A DNA stretch of 64,000 nucleotides from Rotaria socialis (taxonomy: Eukaryota > Rotifera > Eurotatoria > Philodinida > Philodinidae): positions 434,001 to 498,000 of the forward strand of contig CAJNYU010001127.1 in the NCBI GenBank assembly GCA_905331475.1. Reading direction: 5' to 3'. The notes below the pieces were generated by a model, which saw nothing but the letters and a program-made list of their open reading frames with translations, made no database searches and was not told the DNA's origin. The position numbers and the translations under genes were made by a program. Each line of letters opens with the position of its first letter. Position 1 is the stretch's first letter. Below are positions 39,252 to 48,836 of this stretch, in pieces.

Positions 39252-40910
39252 TCATAGTGACTCAAGTGATGATGAAAGAATGTTAACCGTTGTTTGTAAA
39301 GCCCGATAAGTAAATTCAATTTCGTCTAAATCAGTATCTGGTATCGTTGTTGTTGTTGTTGTTGCTGTTGTTGTTGTTGTTGATGGTGATGTTGAACGAT
39401 TGCTTAGTACGATATGTAGTTTTCTTATGGCTTCTTGAAGTAATTTTTTTTTCTCATTATTTGTTAATGAACCCGTGTCATATGACGCATCGATTGCATT
39501 TGTTTGATTATGATTATTTGATGTATTTATTTTCCAAATAAGCATGCGAGCTGATTCATATTCAGAATTATCTGTATTATTTTTTTCATCATCATTTATC
39601 AACGAAAATTCAATTTCATGCGGAATATCTCGTGTTATCATTTGATGTTTATTTTCTTGTTCCATTGGTTTATCGGTATTTGTTATTGAATCAAATATAT
39701 TCATTGATTCTTTTTCATGGTCGTCGTCATCGTCATCATTATCTATTTGTTGATATTTTTGAAGAATACTATTTTGTTGTTCTTGTTTGATTTTCACACA
39801 ATTTTTGCATAATAAACTTGTAGACCTTGATGGTATATGGTGTGCACGACCACGACGCGCCAATGGTAATAATAACCGAGAGGATTTATCGGAATGAACG
39901 AGACGGCAACAATTGTAGTCGCAAGTTGATTGAGTCGCTGTTTAAGAACAAGTAAAAGAATTTGTTTTAAAATATAAAAGAAGATTTCTATATCAACGTA
40001 TGAAAAGAAAAAACAATTATTACTCGGTCGGTAAGAACAAAAAAGGCAAAACGATATAAAATATAATCTTTTTTTATTAATTTCGATTCTTATCTGCTAC
40101 AAACACACACACACACATATCGGAAGTTTTCGTTGCTAGGCATTCGCATTTATTTCATAAGCTTTTTAATTGTCAATAATGATCGGATTTTTAGAAAGTA
40201 AAATCTTTAACTAGATACTAGTCGCAAAAAAAGAACAATCTTCTTATCTTGATTTACTTTGTTCACTTGACATTGCTGATATATCCCTATCGGAAGAGTT
40301 TGCTCTTTTACGAGATAATTGTTGACGGATTTCAATCGTATTTAATGCCTGATGAATATCAACCAATGTTAAAAGTCGACATGCAGTGTTATTCGAGTCA
40401 TCTGAACAACGCGTAATTGATTGTTTTACATCGGAGCCATTCAGTGAATCATCATCGTTTATTTCTAATTTTTTGTAAATAAATAGAATATAGTTATTTA
40501 AAAATGTACTTTTCTTACCATTTAATGCTGTAAAAATAGATGGTTTTTCGTTGAATTCACTTGTACTTACTTTCATGTAGACAAAATGTTTTGTCTTTGT
40601 TAAAATCTTGAAAAGGAAAATGATTCAGACGTAAATTTTCTTTTCTCTTTCAATAGGTTTTGAATGAAGAAGCAAAGAATACAAAAAAAAGAGAAAGCTT
40701 ATTCGTTCGTTTTTTTCATGTTACCACATGAGTGTGTCTGGTTGAGAATTTTGATACGTGTAGTATTTATTCTTACACAAGCATATGTCTAAGGATATGT
40801 GAATATCGATGTCTTGCTTCATCTTTTCGAAACTGTAAGATAAAAAGAAAAAAAACACACTTTTATGATTTCTAAACTGTGGCCATGTAAAATATATATT
40901 TCGACATAAT
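39252..40910 (-). CDS. Unknown multi-exon gene, 5' end not found
   Basis: A consistent minus-strand model has exons 40910-40861 (5' partial), 40832-40779, 40606-40519, 40464-40258 and 39937-39252. It reads YVEIYILHGHSLEIIKFRKD at the start, a basic segment (RQQLSRKRANSSD), a Cys-rich patch (STCDYNCCRLVHSD and LLCKNCVKIK) that might bind zinc, an Asp run, a Thr run coded by a (GTT)n repeat at about 39346-39381, and a helical C-terminus. I do not recognise the family. A further GTAAGT..TTTACAG pair at 40570-40528 would make a 9-nt micro-exon, but the phase fits better if it is not spliced. The start exon must lie upstream, yet only about 480 bp separate 40910 from the inverted-repeat arm, so the gene may be truncated. 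Confidence 0.5.
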
Positions 40911-41390
40911 CTAGGTTTCATTTATGTAGACATGTGTGGAGAAGTGTATTATTATAATTGTTCATCGAGAATAGTGTGTAGCATAAAAAGCAAAAACATG
41001 AAATAATTCGTATTTTATTGAAGAATAAGTTTGATGAGTTTTAATCTTCTCTAGTGATAACAAATTTCATTGTACATGCAGTAAGATATTCTATAGGAAG
41101 ACTCAAGATGAAGCGTTATCTTTATTGCTGAGCTAAGAAAATTTTAAAAATAAAACATCAACGAAAAGATGTCAGCATAACAATTCAACAAAGCGATGGA
41201 AGATCATACATTTGACTTTTTCCAGTAAATAATCAACGATTCGTAAACACAAAAATAAATAAATAAAGTCATAAGACTCCGAAGTTTATACTTGTGCAAC
41301 GAATAGTTATCAATAGTTAAATTTAGATGTAAATAATTGAATGGTTTTTTTTTTAGACAAACGTTGCTTTAGAATGTTTTTGAAAATAAA
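40911..41390. other. Short gap before the inverted repeat, with a hairpin
   Basis: No start exon for the neighbouring minus-strand gene was recognised. At 41324-41401 a perfect 11-bp inverted repeat (TAGATGTAAAT and its complement) encloses about 56 bp; the corresponding place in the other arm lacks it, so it may be a small insertion at the arm boundary. Confidence 0.4.
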
Positions 41391-41500
41391 ATTTACATCT
41401 AAATATACAAATAATATCTTAACAAACAATCCTCATGTTAATTTTAAGCGATCGATCATTTATTTACTCGTATTATAATTCGATCTTGAAATTTTCTTAC

Positions 41501-41909
41501 CAATGAAAAGACTTCGAATTGTTTCTTCTTCGATATTGAATAGACCCAATCCAAGTGAATTAGGATAATCAGCAGCACACAGAATTTGTTTCATAGATGA
41601 TGAGTCAAAGTCATGCCATTGAATTTTCTCACGAATTGCTGGTAGAATTTCTACACAAAATCGATGAAAGATAATATCGGGAGAAAATATGCTGAGAAAT
41701 TACCTCAAAGAACATTTCAAGAAATTGAAATGATTTGTACAAATAGAATCTTGTAGAATAGAATCGAACCGTTCATTGACACCAAATAAAGGATAAAGAA
41801 CTTCAACATTGTTTATTTGTTTGAAAATAAAAATAAGAAGTTTACCGGGTAAATCCCTCAATTGAACACATGATCGATTCATTTTTATGTATTTAATAAT
41901 TCTGTTCAT
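41501..41909 (-). pseudogene. F-box paralog exon 1, copy A, with premature stop
   Basis: The minus strand from the ATG at 41909 (a second ATG at 41882 better fits the usual F-box start) encodes VQLRDLPGKLLIFIFKQINN and VEVLYPLFGVNERFDSIL, the F-box core. The frame is stopped by TAA at 41702-41700, where copy B has AAA. Downstream of the stop the same frame continues with recognisable family sequence up to a GTAAG donor at 41500, and reads CGA where copy B has TGA. No second exon is found in this copy. F-box proteins bring substrates to SCF ubiquitin ligases; this copy can give only about 60-70 residues. Confidence 0.8.
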
Positions 41910-42033
41910 TCTATGGCTCAAGAGTCAATATCTATATAGAATGAATTACAAAATATCAACAATAAATAATCCTATTGATAAATAATGATCACAATGTTAA
42001 ATAATTTAGAACTAAGTTTTATGTATCGGTTTG

Positions 42034-42665
42034 GGATCCTCTCGGTTGGTCCCCATTACTAATTAACTCAACTCGTCCCCCCAATTAGCCTATCACTGTC
42101 CAGAAACAATTAGAAACAAATATAACAAAATTGATTGTTGCGTAGAGCACTTTGCATATATATATATATGATGTGCTTTCTTAGTAATGTATTAGTTTCA
42201 CTGCTGATATTCTCTATGCTCTGAGAAATGCTCCTATTCACATCTTCAACTTTATCGAATTATTGCGTGAAGAGCACGAATACCAGCATCACAAGCCCGA
42301 AGAGTCAGGAGTTCAATTGAGCAAACGAAAGAAGGTGAACGATGCTATTGACGAGAATCTTGAGCTCCTTCTTAATAACCATAAGGGTGGATTGATCACT
42401 GATATGCCGCTCGCGATTAAACGCAGACGCGCGTTGAAGACAAAACTTGTTAAATGACTTTTTGTTCTTGTTTCTTTTATTACTCTTGAATAAAACAGCT
42501 GATTGTTGAAAATCATCTGTTTATCAAATTAGTCACCAATTAGCATGAATTTTGTGGGGGACGAATTGAGAGTCAATCAACTAGGAACCAATTCTGTGGG
42601 GGACGAATTGAGACTCAATTAGAGCGGAGGGGACGAACTGGGGACGAGCCGAGAGTAATCCATCA
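42034..42665. mobile_element. 632-bp terminal-inverted-repeat element inserted in arm A
   Basis: The matching place in arm B is uninterrupted (CGGTTTG-TTCGGGTC on the opposite strand), so arm A gained this segment. GTTTG occurs on both sides (42029-42033 and 42666-42670), a likely 5-bp target duplication. The ends are imperfect inverted repeats: GGATCCTCTCGGTTGGTCCC at the left, GGATTACTCTCGGCTCGTCC reading inward from 42661 on the right. Internal copies of GGGGGACGAATTGAGA occur twice near the right end. The only open frame is at 42263-42457. The element is too short to be autonomous. The superfamily is not certain. Confidence 0.75.
42263..42457 (+). CDS. Short basic ORF inside the 632-bp element
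   Basis: The frame is open from before the ATG (upstream residues NAPIHIFNFIELL) through REEHEYQHHKPEESGVQLSK, then a long helix, and ends KRRRALKTKLVK. GC content and codon choice (CGC, GCG, CTC) differ clearly from the host genes, which favours foreign origin. The pattern 'x-I-x-x-F-I-E-x-L-x-x-E-E' followed by a basic end resembles the C-terminal tail of some MULE-type transposases (recollection, not tested). It is likely a remnant of the parent element's transposase rather than a functional gene. Confidence 0.35.
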   Translation: MREEHEYQHHKPEESGVQLSKRKKVNDAIDENLELLLNNHKGGLITDMPLAIKRRRALKTKLVK

Positions 42666-42851
42666 GTTTGCTCGGATCACATTCATATCGATACGTTTGA
42701 TGTATCATCATTATCTCTCACATGTGATTGTATGTGACCATTCGGAGTCGATATCTATTTAATTGAGGGTGTGCGTATGACTTGTACCGCTATACCGGTT
42801 TACCGTATCTCATGTACATGGATGAATCGTATTCCATTTGTACAATTGTAC

Positions 42852-42922
42852 TAGTGGTGGAGCCAGGAGGTGGCTGGAGGAGCTGAGGCCCCCCTCAGGA
42901 AATTTTTCTGGCTCCGCCACTA
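42852..42922. mobile_element. 71-bp hAT-like miniature element, arm A copy
   Basis: The ends TAGTGGTGGAGCCAG and, inverted, TAGTGGCGGAGCCAG match the typical ends of hAT transposons, including the G-rich run just inside. Eight bases flank it on both sides (AATTGTAC at 42844-42851, AACTGTAC at 42923-42930; one mismatch), as expected for a hAT target duplication. There is no coding capacity. Confidence 0.8.
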
Positions 42923-43514
42923 AACTGTACCCAAGCTACTAATTGACGAATAGCTTTTCTCCACAATTCCAATTGATTTGAAAATTTTACAGAATACTCC
43001 TTTATGTGCGTCTTCTTACACTTCTGAAATTTTCAGGAGCTGAAAGGTCCATTGTATCTGGAGTTATACTTGGTAAAAGTGAAAAAACCGTAAAAATTAG
43101 CACCAGTTCACGGTAGAGTTGAAAATTTTTCAAAATAAGAAAAGTTTATTGTTGCCTTTTGTTTAATGACAGATACATAGAAAAATGTGCAACCGATCAG
43201 AATATGACTTTAGTTTTCCTCAAAAATGCTTTCTTTGATAAATAAATGAAAAATATTGAGTTGACAGACAGTTTGTCTGTTTTTGTTCCGTTATGTTAAA
43301 AGATGATTTTCTCTTGAAAGAAACATGCTAATAAACTCTGATCAATCAATTTTAAAAACAAGGTCACAGGTAGGCGCAGCTGCTCTAAAAACAGCGCTAG
43401 ATTTCATCAAAATTTTGACATGGATATGAGAAAAAAAATTTCAAAAAGCCTAACGTACACGCACTTTGTCGCGTCATTTTTTTAAAAATTTGTGACTTAA
43501 ATATCTCGCAACTA

Positions 43515-43925
43515 ATAATTGTTCAGCTAATCAACAAAGTGAGCATACAGATCTTTTATTGACTCCTATACGTTTACCAACAACAGCTGATGAACACTAC
43601 TATTGGAATGCATTATCAACTGCTTCTACAATTGCTCGACAACCTTCTCCATCAAGTTCTTCAGTCATTCCTGTTTCTTCGCCAACAGATACCGGTTTTT
43701 ATTCGAATTTGTGCTGAATTACTCACTCAGGTGGTCCACAGTGTGACCAAGCAGGTCTTTTATTGACTCCTACATCTTTATTAACAACAACTCATGAATA
43801 TGGTTCTAACTCATCATCAACTCCTCAGACAGCTGTTCAACAATCTGATGCATAAACTGATACTTCTAATGTTGGTAGTCATGCATCAGCACGTGCTGAT
43901 TCTTCTGATTATGTTTTTGTGTAGG
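43515..43925 (+). pseudogene. Ser/Thr-rich coding remnant with two diverged repeats
   Basis: Without a start codon, the plus strand is open from 43515 to a TGA near 43718 and then again, with a stop in the middle, to a TAG near 43923. Two units are similar: DLLLTPIRLPTTADE and GLLLTPTSLLTTTHE. Each is followed by Ser/Thr/Pro/Gln-rich sequence. The frame, codon use and internal duplication suggest decayed coding sequence from a low-complexity protein, perhaps a mobile element or surface protein. The origin is unknown. Confidence 0.4.
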
Positions 43926-44239
43926 TTAGAAAATGCTTGTCGGCTTAGAATATTTGATATTATTGCATAAGATAGTATTCATGTTGAAAAAATCTTCTCA
44001 GATGTGAATAAAATATTAATCAAGGAATTCAATAAATTACAATTTATAAAATAAAACGCCTTCATAAATGCTTACTCTACCTATATATTGAATGATATAT
44101 TGACGAATAAAAAGGGGAGAAAAAGATCATTCTATTAGTCATTGATTGCTTCATCGTCAAGTTAGATTATAGAAAAATGCATCATTATTTTTATCGACGA
44201 GATCGGTCACATAAGGTATAGGAGCATGTGTGTGTATAT

Positions 44240-45010
44240 GTCGAAGTAGACTCTAAAATGCAGCTGCCTTTTAAAAGCAACTAGTTGTCTTTAAAATTGA
44301 AGAGTCAAATAGTTGTGTTTAAAATTGAAGAGTCAACTAGTTGTGCTTAAAATTGTGAAGTCAACTAGGATGGAGCTAGTTGACTCTTCAATTTTAAAGA
44401 CAACTAGTTGACTTTAAAATGCATAATCATAAAGTTGTTATTGATGTGATAAATAACATTTTATTCAATAGATACAGTTGAGACAAAGAAACGAACATTG
44501 AAGAGAAACATAACTATAGTCAACAAGAAACTCCGGTGTGGATGTGGGTATCAGTGTTTCCAATGGAAATCTAAAACAAAATGTACTGTACACTGTTTTT
44601 TATGAGCAAAGTGTACAAAAGCCCAATTTTCACAATCTAGAAAACAAAATATAATTTTCGCTACTTTTTATCTCATGAAACGAACATTTTGATCACTAGC
44701 GGAAAAAAAAATATCATACTTAATTAATTTAAAACTATATGCGGCTTTTAAGGTTCAGAGATCAAAGAAATCAGAGTGTAAACTATTTTAGTAAAGTGTA
44801 CATTGTACACTTTGCTTTTCTGGGCAAGTGTATAGCAGAGTGTAAATCAAAACTAGCAGATGTTCTGTGCATTTTGCTTCTGCTGTGTACACTTGCCATT
44901 GGAAACACTGGTGGGTATGGTTTTGAGTCTTACCCACGCCCACACCCTCAAGTCAAATAGCTCCATCCAGTTGATTTTAATGTCAACTGAGTTTTAGAGT
45001 CAACTCCGAC
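44240..45010. mobile_element. 771-bp fold-back element upstream of the F-box gene
   Basis: The two ends are inverted repeats: GTCGAAGTAGACTCTAAAAT at the left and GTCGGAGTTGACTCTAAAAC reading inward from 45010. ATAT on both sides (44236-44239 and 45011-45014) may be the target duplication. The inversion continues inward (GGATGGAGCTA and GTGTGG-TGTGGGTA blocks, 44371-44560, against 44893-44972). The left side is enlarged by three tandem copies of an about 29-bp unit (AACTAGTTGTCTTTAAAATT and following) at 44279-44363. No open frame of note lies inside. It ends 44 bp before the ATG of the F-box gene. Confidence 0.65.
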
Positions 45011-45054
45011 ATATGTATATATAAATAACGACAATTTAAATTTAAGAATAGATA

Positions 45055-47341
45055 ATGATGAATTCTTCACTGATTCAATTGAACGACTTACCTACTGAAA
45101 TTGTTTTGATTATCTTAAAATATTTGTCAAATGTTGACGTACTTTACTCTTTAATGGGTGTTAATAAGCGATTTAATAAAATAGTACATAACCATACTTT
45201 TACAGATCATTTAGATCTCTTTCGAATAGTACCAAAGCATTTAATTGAAATGATATCCACGTCAAAGTACTGTATTTTACCATTACTTGATCCAATACTT
45301 GGTCGATTTTGTTCGGAAATTTTACCTGAAATTCATGATAAGATCAAATTTCTTAATCTAGAATCATTTTCAATGGAACGTGTTCTTCTTGCTACGACAT
45401 ATCCTGATTTATTTGGCCTTGGTTTATATGGGATTGAAGGAGAAACAGCGATTGATCTTTTTTCAGGTAAGATCTATGTCTCATAGAGTGATTTCCCTAA
45501 GCATATAATATCATATTTTTAATGATTTTATTGATACTTATTGCTCATTACAAATAAGAATAAACTTAAATTATGATAAAGTATAATTTATTGTATAATT
45601 TAAATGAAAAAAACTTTTGACATTTGGAAATGACATTTAGATTTAAAAAAGCTGTTAACATAATCTCTGAGAGATTAAAGTGTGTAACACGATCTCGCTG
45701 CTATTGCTGGTGGAAGAGAGATAGCTTAATCCTATATATGTATGCAGCCTAACTTTTTTTGATCCGAAAATCCAAATCTATTAGTAACATGTAATATTTT
45801 TCGGTTCGTCTCTACGCGTAAAACTATCGCTACCAGTACGAAATAGACCTAATAAAGTCAACTTATGCACTGTTTCTGAGTGTCTGTTGCTAGGTCGTGT
45901 GCCACGGTCTATGGAGGGAAGAAAGTGCAGATTTCTACCTGTATATACTTCAAAGCATCTTTTGGATCCTATTCTAGAAAAAAAAGTATTTAATTCGATT
46001 TAAAGAATATTATGAGTTTTAATAAAATATTTTCGTTATTTAGATCCAAATCTCTTCACTTATTCTTTGAAAAATCAAGTTTCATCACTTGTTATCGATA
46101 TGAATATTAATACGAACGAAACGTTAGCGGATGATATATATGCTCTTTTATTGACGCGTATCTTTACTACATTCCGAAATTTACGATTGTTAGCTGTTAA
46201 TCCATCTCCAGTTTCATATCTATATTTATCCATCAATAATTTCCCTTCAACTTTCAATTCTTCAACGTTGGTGGAATTATACGTTGGTTTGAGCAGTTTT
46301 AACGATTGTCTTTTAATTCTTGATGGACGTTTCAATCAGCTTTCTATATTTCATGTTAAGATTGAAACGATTCGTTGCTCAAGTTTGCTAATCAATAATA
46401 AGGTAGGTTGATTTGTTAATATTTCCTTGATCAAAATAAAATGATTTTTCTTTTCATTTCTAGGAAAAATTACCTAATTTAAAATCGTTTGCACTCTATA
46501 CTGTTTATTGTACAAATAGTTACAATGAATTAATTGTACCACTTTTACATCGAATGACAAATTTAGAAAGACTTGATTTATCTTTTGTTGGTTATGCAAC
46601 AAAATCATTTATTGATGGTAATAATTTAAAGCAAAATATAATCTATCATATGGCACTGTTAAAGAAATTGACATTTAATATTCGTTCATTTTGGTTTGAT
46701 AGTCCAATGAATATACCATCAAATGAAGACATTCAACAAGCCTTCAAAGATTTTAAAGATATGCATATCATATCTTGTGTTGATTACTTTCAAAAAAGAA
46801 AATATAGTCAATGTCTTGTTTATTCATATCCATATAAATTACAACATTATCATGAAATTACAAATCAGTTTCCTGGTGGCTTATTTACATACGTGCGCGA
46901 AGTCATATATGATGAATATCCATTCGAACATGAATTTTTTCTTCGCATTGCTCGATCATTTCCATTAGTAGAAAAATTAACTTTAATTAATAAAAAAAAA
47001 AAAAAATTAATAGGCGAATTCAAAATCAAAAACAAGATTTAACAATTATAAGTACTCATCTGATAGAGCGTAATCTTCCTGAAGCTCATCAAGATTATCA
47101 TGAGCAATTTTTATTTGATAATAAAACATGTTTACCAAATAATCTTCGTGTTCGAATGAATTATATATCAGTGAAAAAAGTGACACGCAATTTTCGAAGA
47201 AATGCAACACGTAATAATTGTATCAAAATAATATATGCTCGGTTTTACAACAAATTCAATTTTCCTGAACATTTTAAAGACTACTTTCCCAATGCATATA
47301 TATATATGTTGATTATTATTAATTATTATTTAGATAAATAG
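45055..47341 (+). CDS. F-box protein, central copy, with a frameshift at a poly-A tract
   Basis: Exons: 45055-45466, 46044-46402, and 46464 onward. The F-box lies at residues 7-50 (LNDLPTEIVLIILKYLSNVD and VLYSLMGVNKRFNKIV). The rest is leucine-rich, with LRR-like units (LERLDLSF, LKKLTFNI, VEKLTLIN), as in this rotifer-type F-box family. F-box proteins link substrates to SCF ubiquitin ligases through Skp1. As read, translation stops at 47042. The run of 15 A at 46992-47006 shifts the frame: one base change there would continue into EAHQDYHEQFLFDNKTCLPN and on to a TAG at 47341, giving the usual family ending (LPEHFKDYFPN). Either a sequencing slip or a recent mutation is possible. Intron 1 is 577 nt, about ten times the local norm. 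A fold-back element sits just upstream. Confidence 0.7.
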
Positions 47342-47896
47342 AAAACATCAATGAAATCAGATTGATTCACATAGAACGAAGGCATTCATTTGGCGAGATA
47401 GAAGTTATAGAGTTTAATAGTTTGAAATAAATATTAGAGAGTATTCAGAAAAATCATGTATCAAGGTGGAAATTCTCTATCAACATTATGGTATCATCGT
47501 AACAGCTCATTTTAGTACTTCTAACAGACGACATCTAGATTTTTATTTATTAAGATGAAGTTCGGCAATACGAATGAAGGATGCCGATGTGAAATTATTA
47601 GAAAATTGGAATCGATAATATATTTTCTTCTACCTAATGATTAGATTAGTCGTTCAGAAGTTTAATTACTATTTGAAAACAAAATTAATTCCTAGTTCTG
47701 TTCAAAAAGCAAAACCTTTCAGTGCAAGAGGAGGCACGTCCAGAAATTCTTTATCTTTTCATGCTTGTCTTCAAATTATTCGAGGATAAAACAAGAAAGA
47801 ATAACGAACGGCATAGTTCTTTCTTTCGTTATACGTCTCGAAGTGTATTTGAGGGTATGGGTATAATTATTATTTGTCCATACAAACACCCTAAAC
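47342..47896. other. Gap between the F-box gene and arm B
   Basis: No gene is supported. A frame at 47722-47937 runs into the inverted-repeat arm, and its sequence across the boundary differs from arm A, so it is not conserved. Confidence 0.5.
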
Positions 47897-48488
47897 TAGT
47901 TGAGAGATATTTAAGTCACAAATTTTTAAAAAAATGACGCGACAAAGTGCGTGTACGTTAGGCTTTTTGAAATTTTTTTTCTCATATCCATGTCAAAATT
48001 TTGATGAAACCTAGCGCTGTTTTTAGAGCAGCTGCGCCTACCTGTGACCTTATTTTTAAAATTGATTGATCAGAGTTTATTAGCATGTTTCTTTCAAGAG
48101 AAAATCATCTTTTAACATAACGGAACAAAAACAGACAAACTGCCTGTCAACTCAATATTTTTCATTTATTTATCAAAGAAAGCATTTTCGAGGAAAACTA
48201 AAGTCATATTCTGATCGGTTGCACATTTTTCTATGTATCTGTCATTAAACAAAAGGCAACAATAAACTTTTCTTATTTTGAAAAATTTTCAACTCTACCG
48301 TGAACTGGTGCTAATTTTTACGGTTTTTTCACTTTTACCAAGTATAACTGCAGATACAATGGACCTTTCAGCTCCTGAAAATTTCAGAAGTGTAAGAAGA
48401 CGCACATAAAGGAGTATTCTGTAAAATTTTCAAATCAATTGGAATTGTGGAGAAAAGCTATTCGTCAATTAGTAGCTTGGGTACAGTT

Positions 48489-48559
48489 TAGTGGCGGAGC
48501 CAGAAAAATTTCCTGAGGGGGGCCTCAGCTCCTCCAGCCACCTCCTGGCTCCACCACTA
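48489..48559. mobile_element. 71-bp hAT-like miniature element, arm B copy
   Basis: The inverted counterpart of the element at 42852-42922, with the same length and the same 8-bp flanks (GTACAGTT and GTACAATT). Shared presence shows that it inserted before the arms were duplicated. Confidence 0.8.
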
Positions 48560-48836
48560 GTACAATTGTACAAATGGAATACGATTCATCCATGTACATG
48601 AGATACGGTAAACCGGTATAGCGGTACAAGTCATACGCACACCTTCAATTAAATAGATATCGACTCCGAATGGTCACATACAATTACATGTGAGAGATAA
48701 TGATGATACATCAAACGTATCGATATGAATGTGACCCGAACAAACCGACACATAAAAATTAGTTCTAAATTATTTAATATTGTGATCATTATTTATCAAT
48801 AGGATTATTTATTGTTGATATTTTTGTAATTCATTC

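Larger units (their letters stand above)
41391..43514 (-). repeat. Inverted-repeat arm A
   Basis: After removing a 632-bp insertion, about 1.49 kb of this arm matches 47897-50465 in reverse complement, with only scattered substitutions in the parts I compared (roughly 98% by eye). The arm contains, from its outer end, the exon and intron of an F-box paralog, its 5' flank, a 71-bp miniature element and about 0.6 kb of non-coding DNA. Homology ends sharply at ATCTC-CAACTA on the inner side and at GTATATT-AGATGTAAAT on the outer side. Confidence 0.92.

Noticed and set aside
41324-41401. 11-bp hairpin at the outer edge of arm A as a transposon
   Set aside because: The inverted repeat is too short and no target duplication is visible, so it is only noted as a hairpin.
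42160-42180. TA run inside the 632-bp element as a target site of another insertion
   Set aside because: It is simple sequence with no flanking repeat.
47722-47937. 71-codon frame entering arm B (contains EEARPE)
   Set aside because: A similar EEARPK string occurs in a weak frame at 14.7 kb, but the DNA around them does not align, so it is chance.
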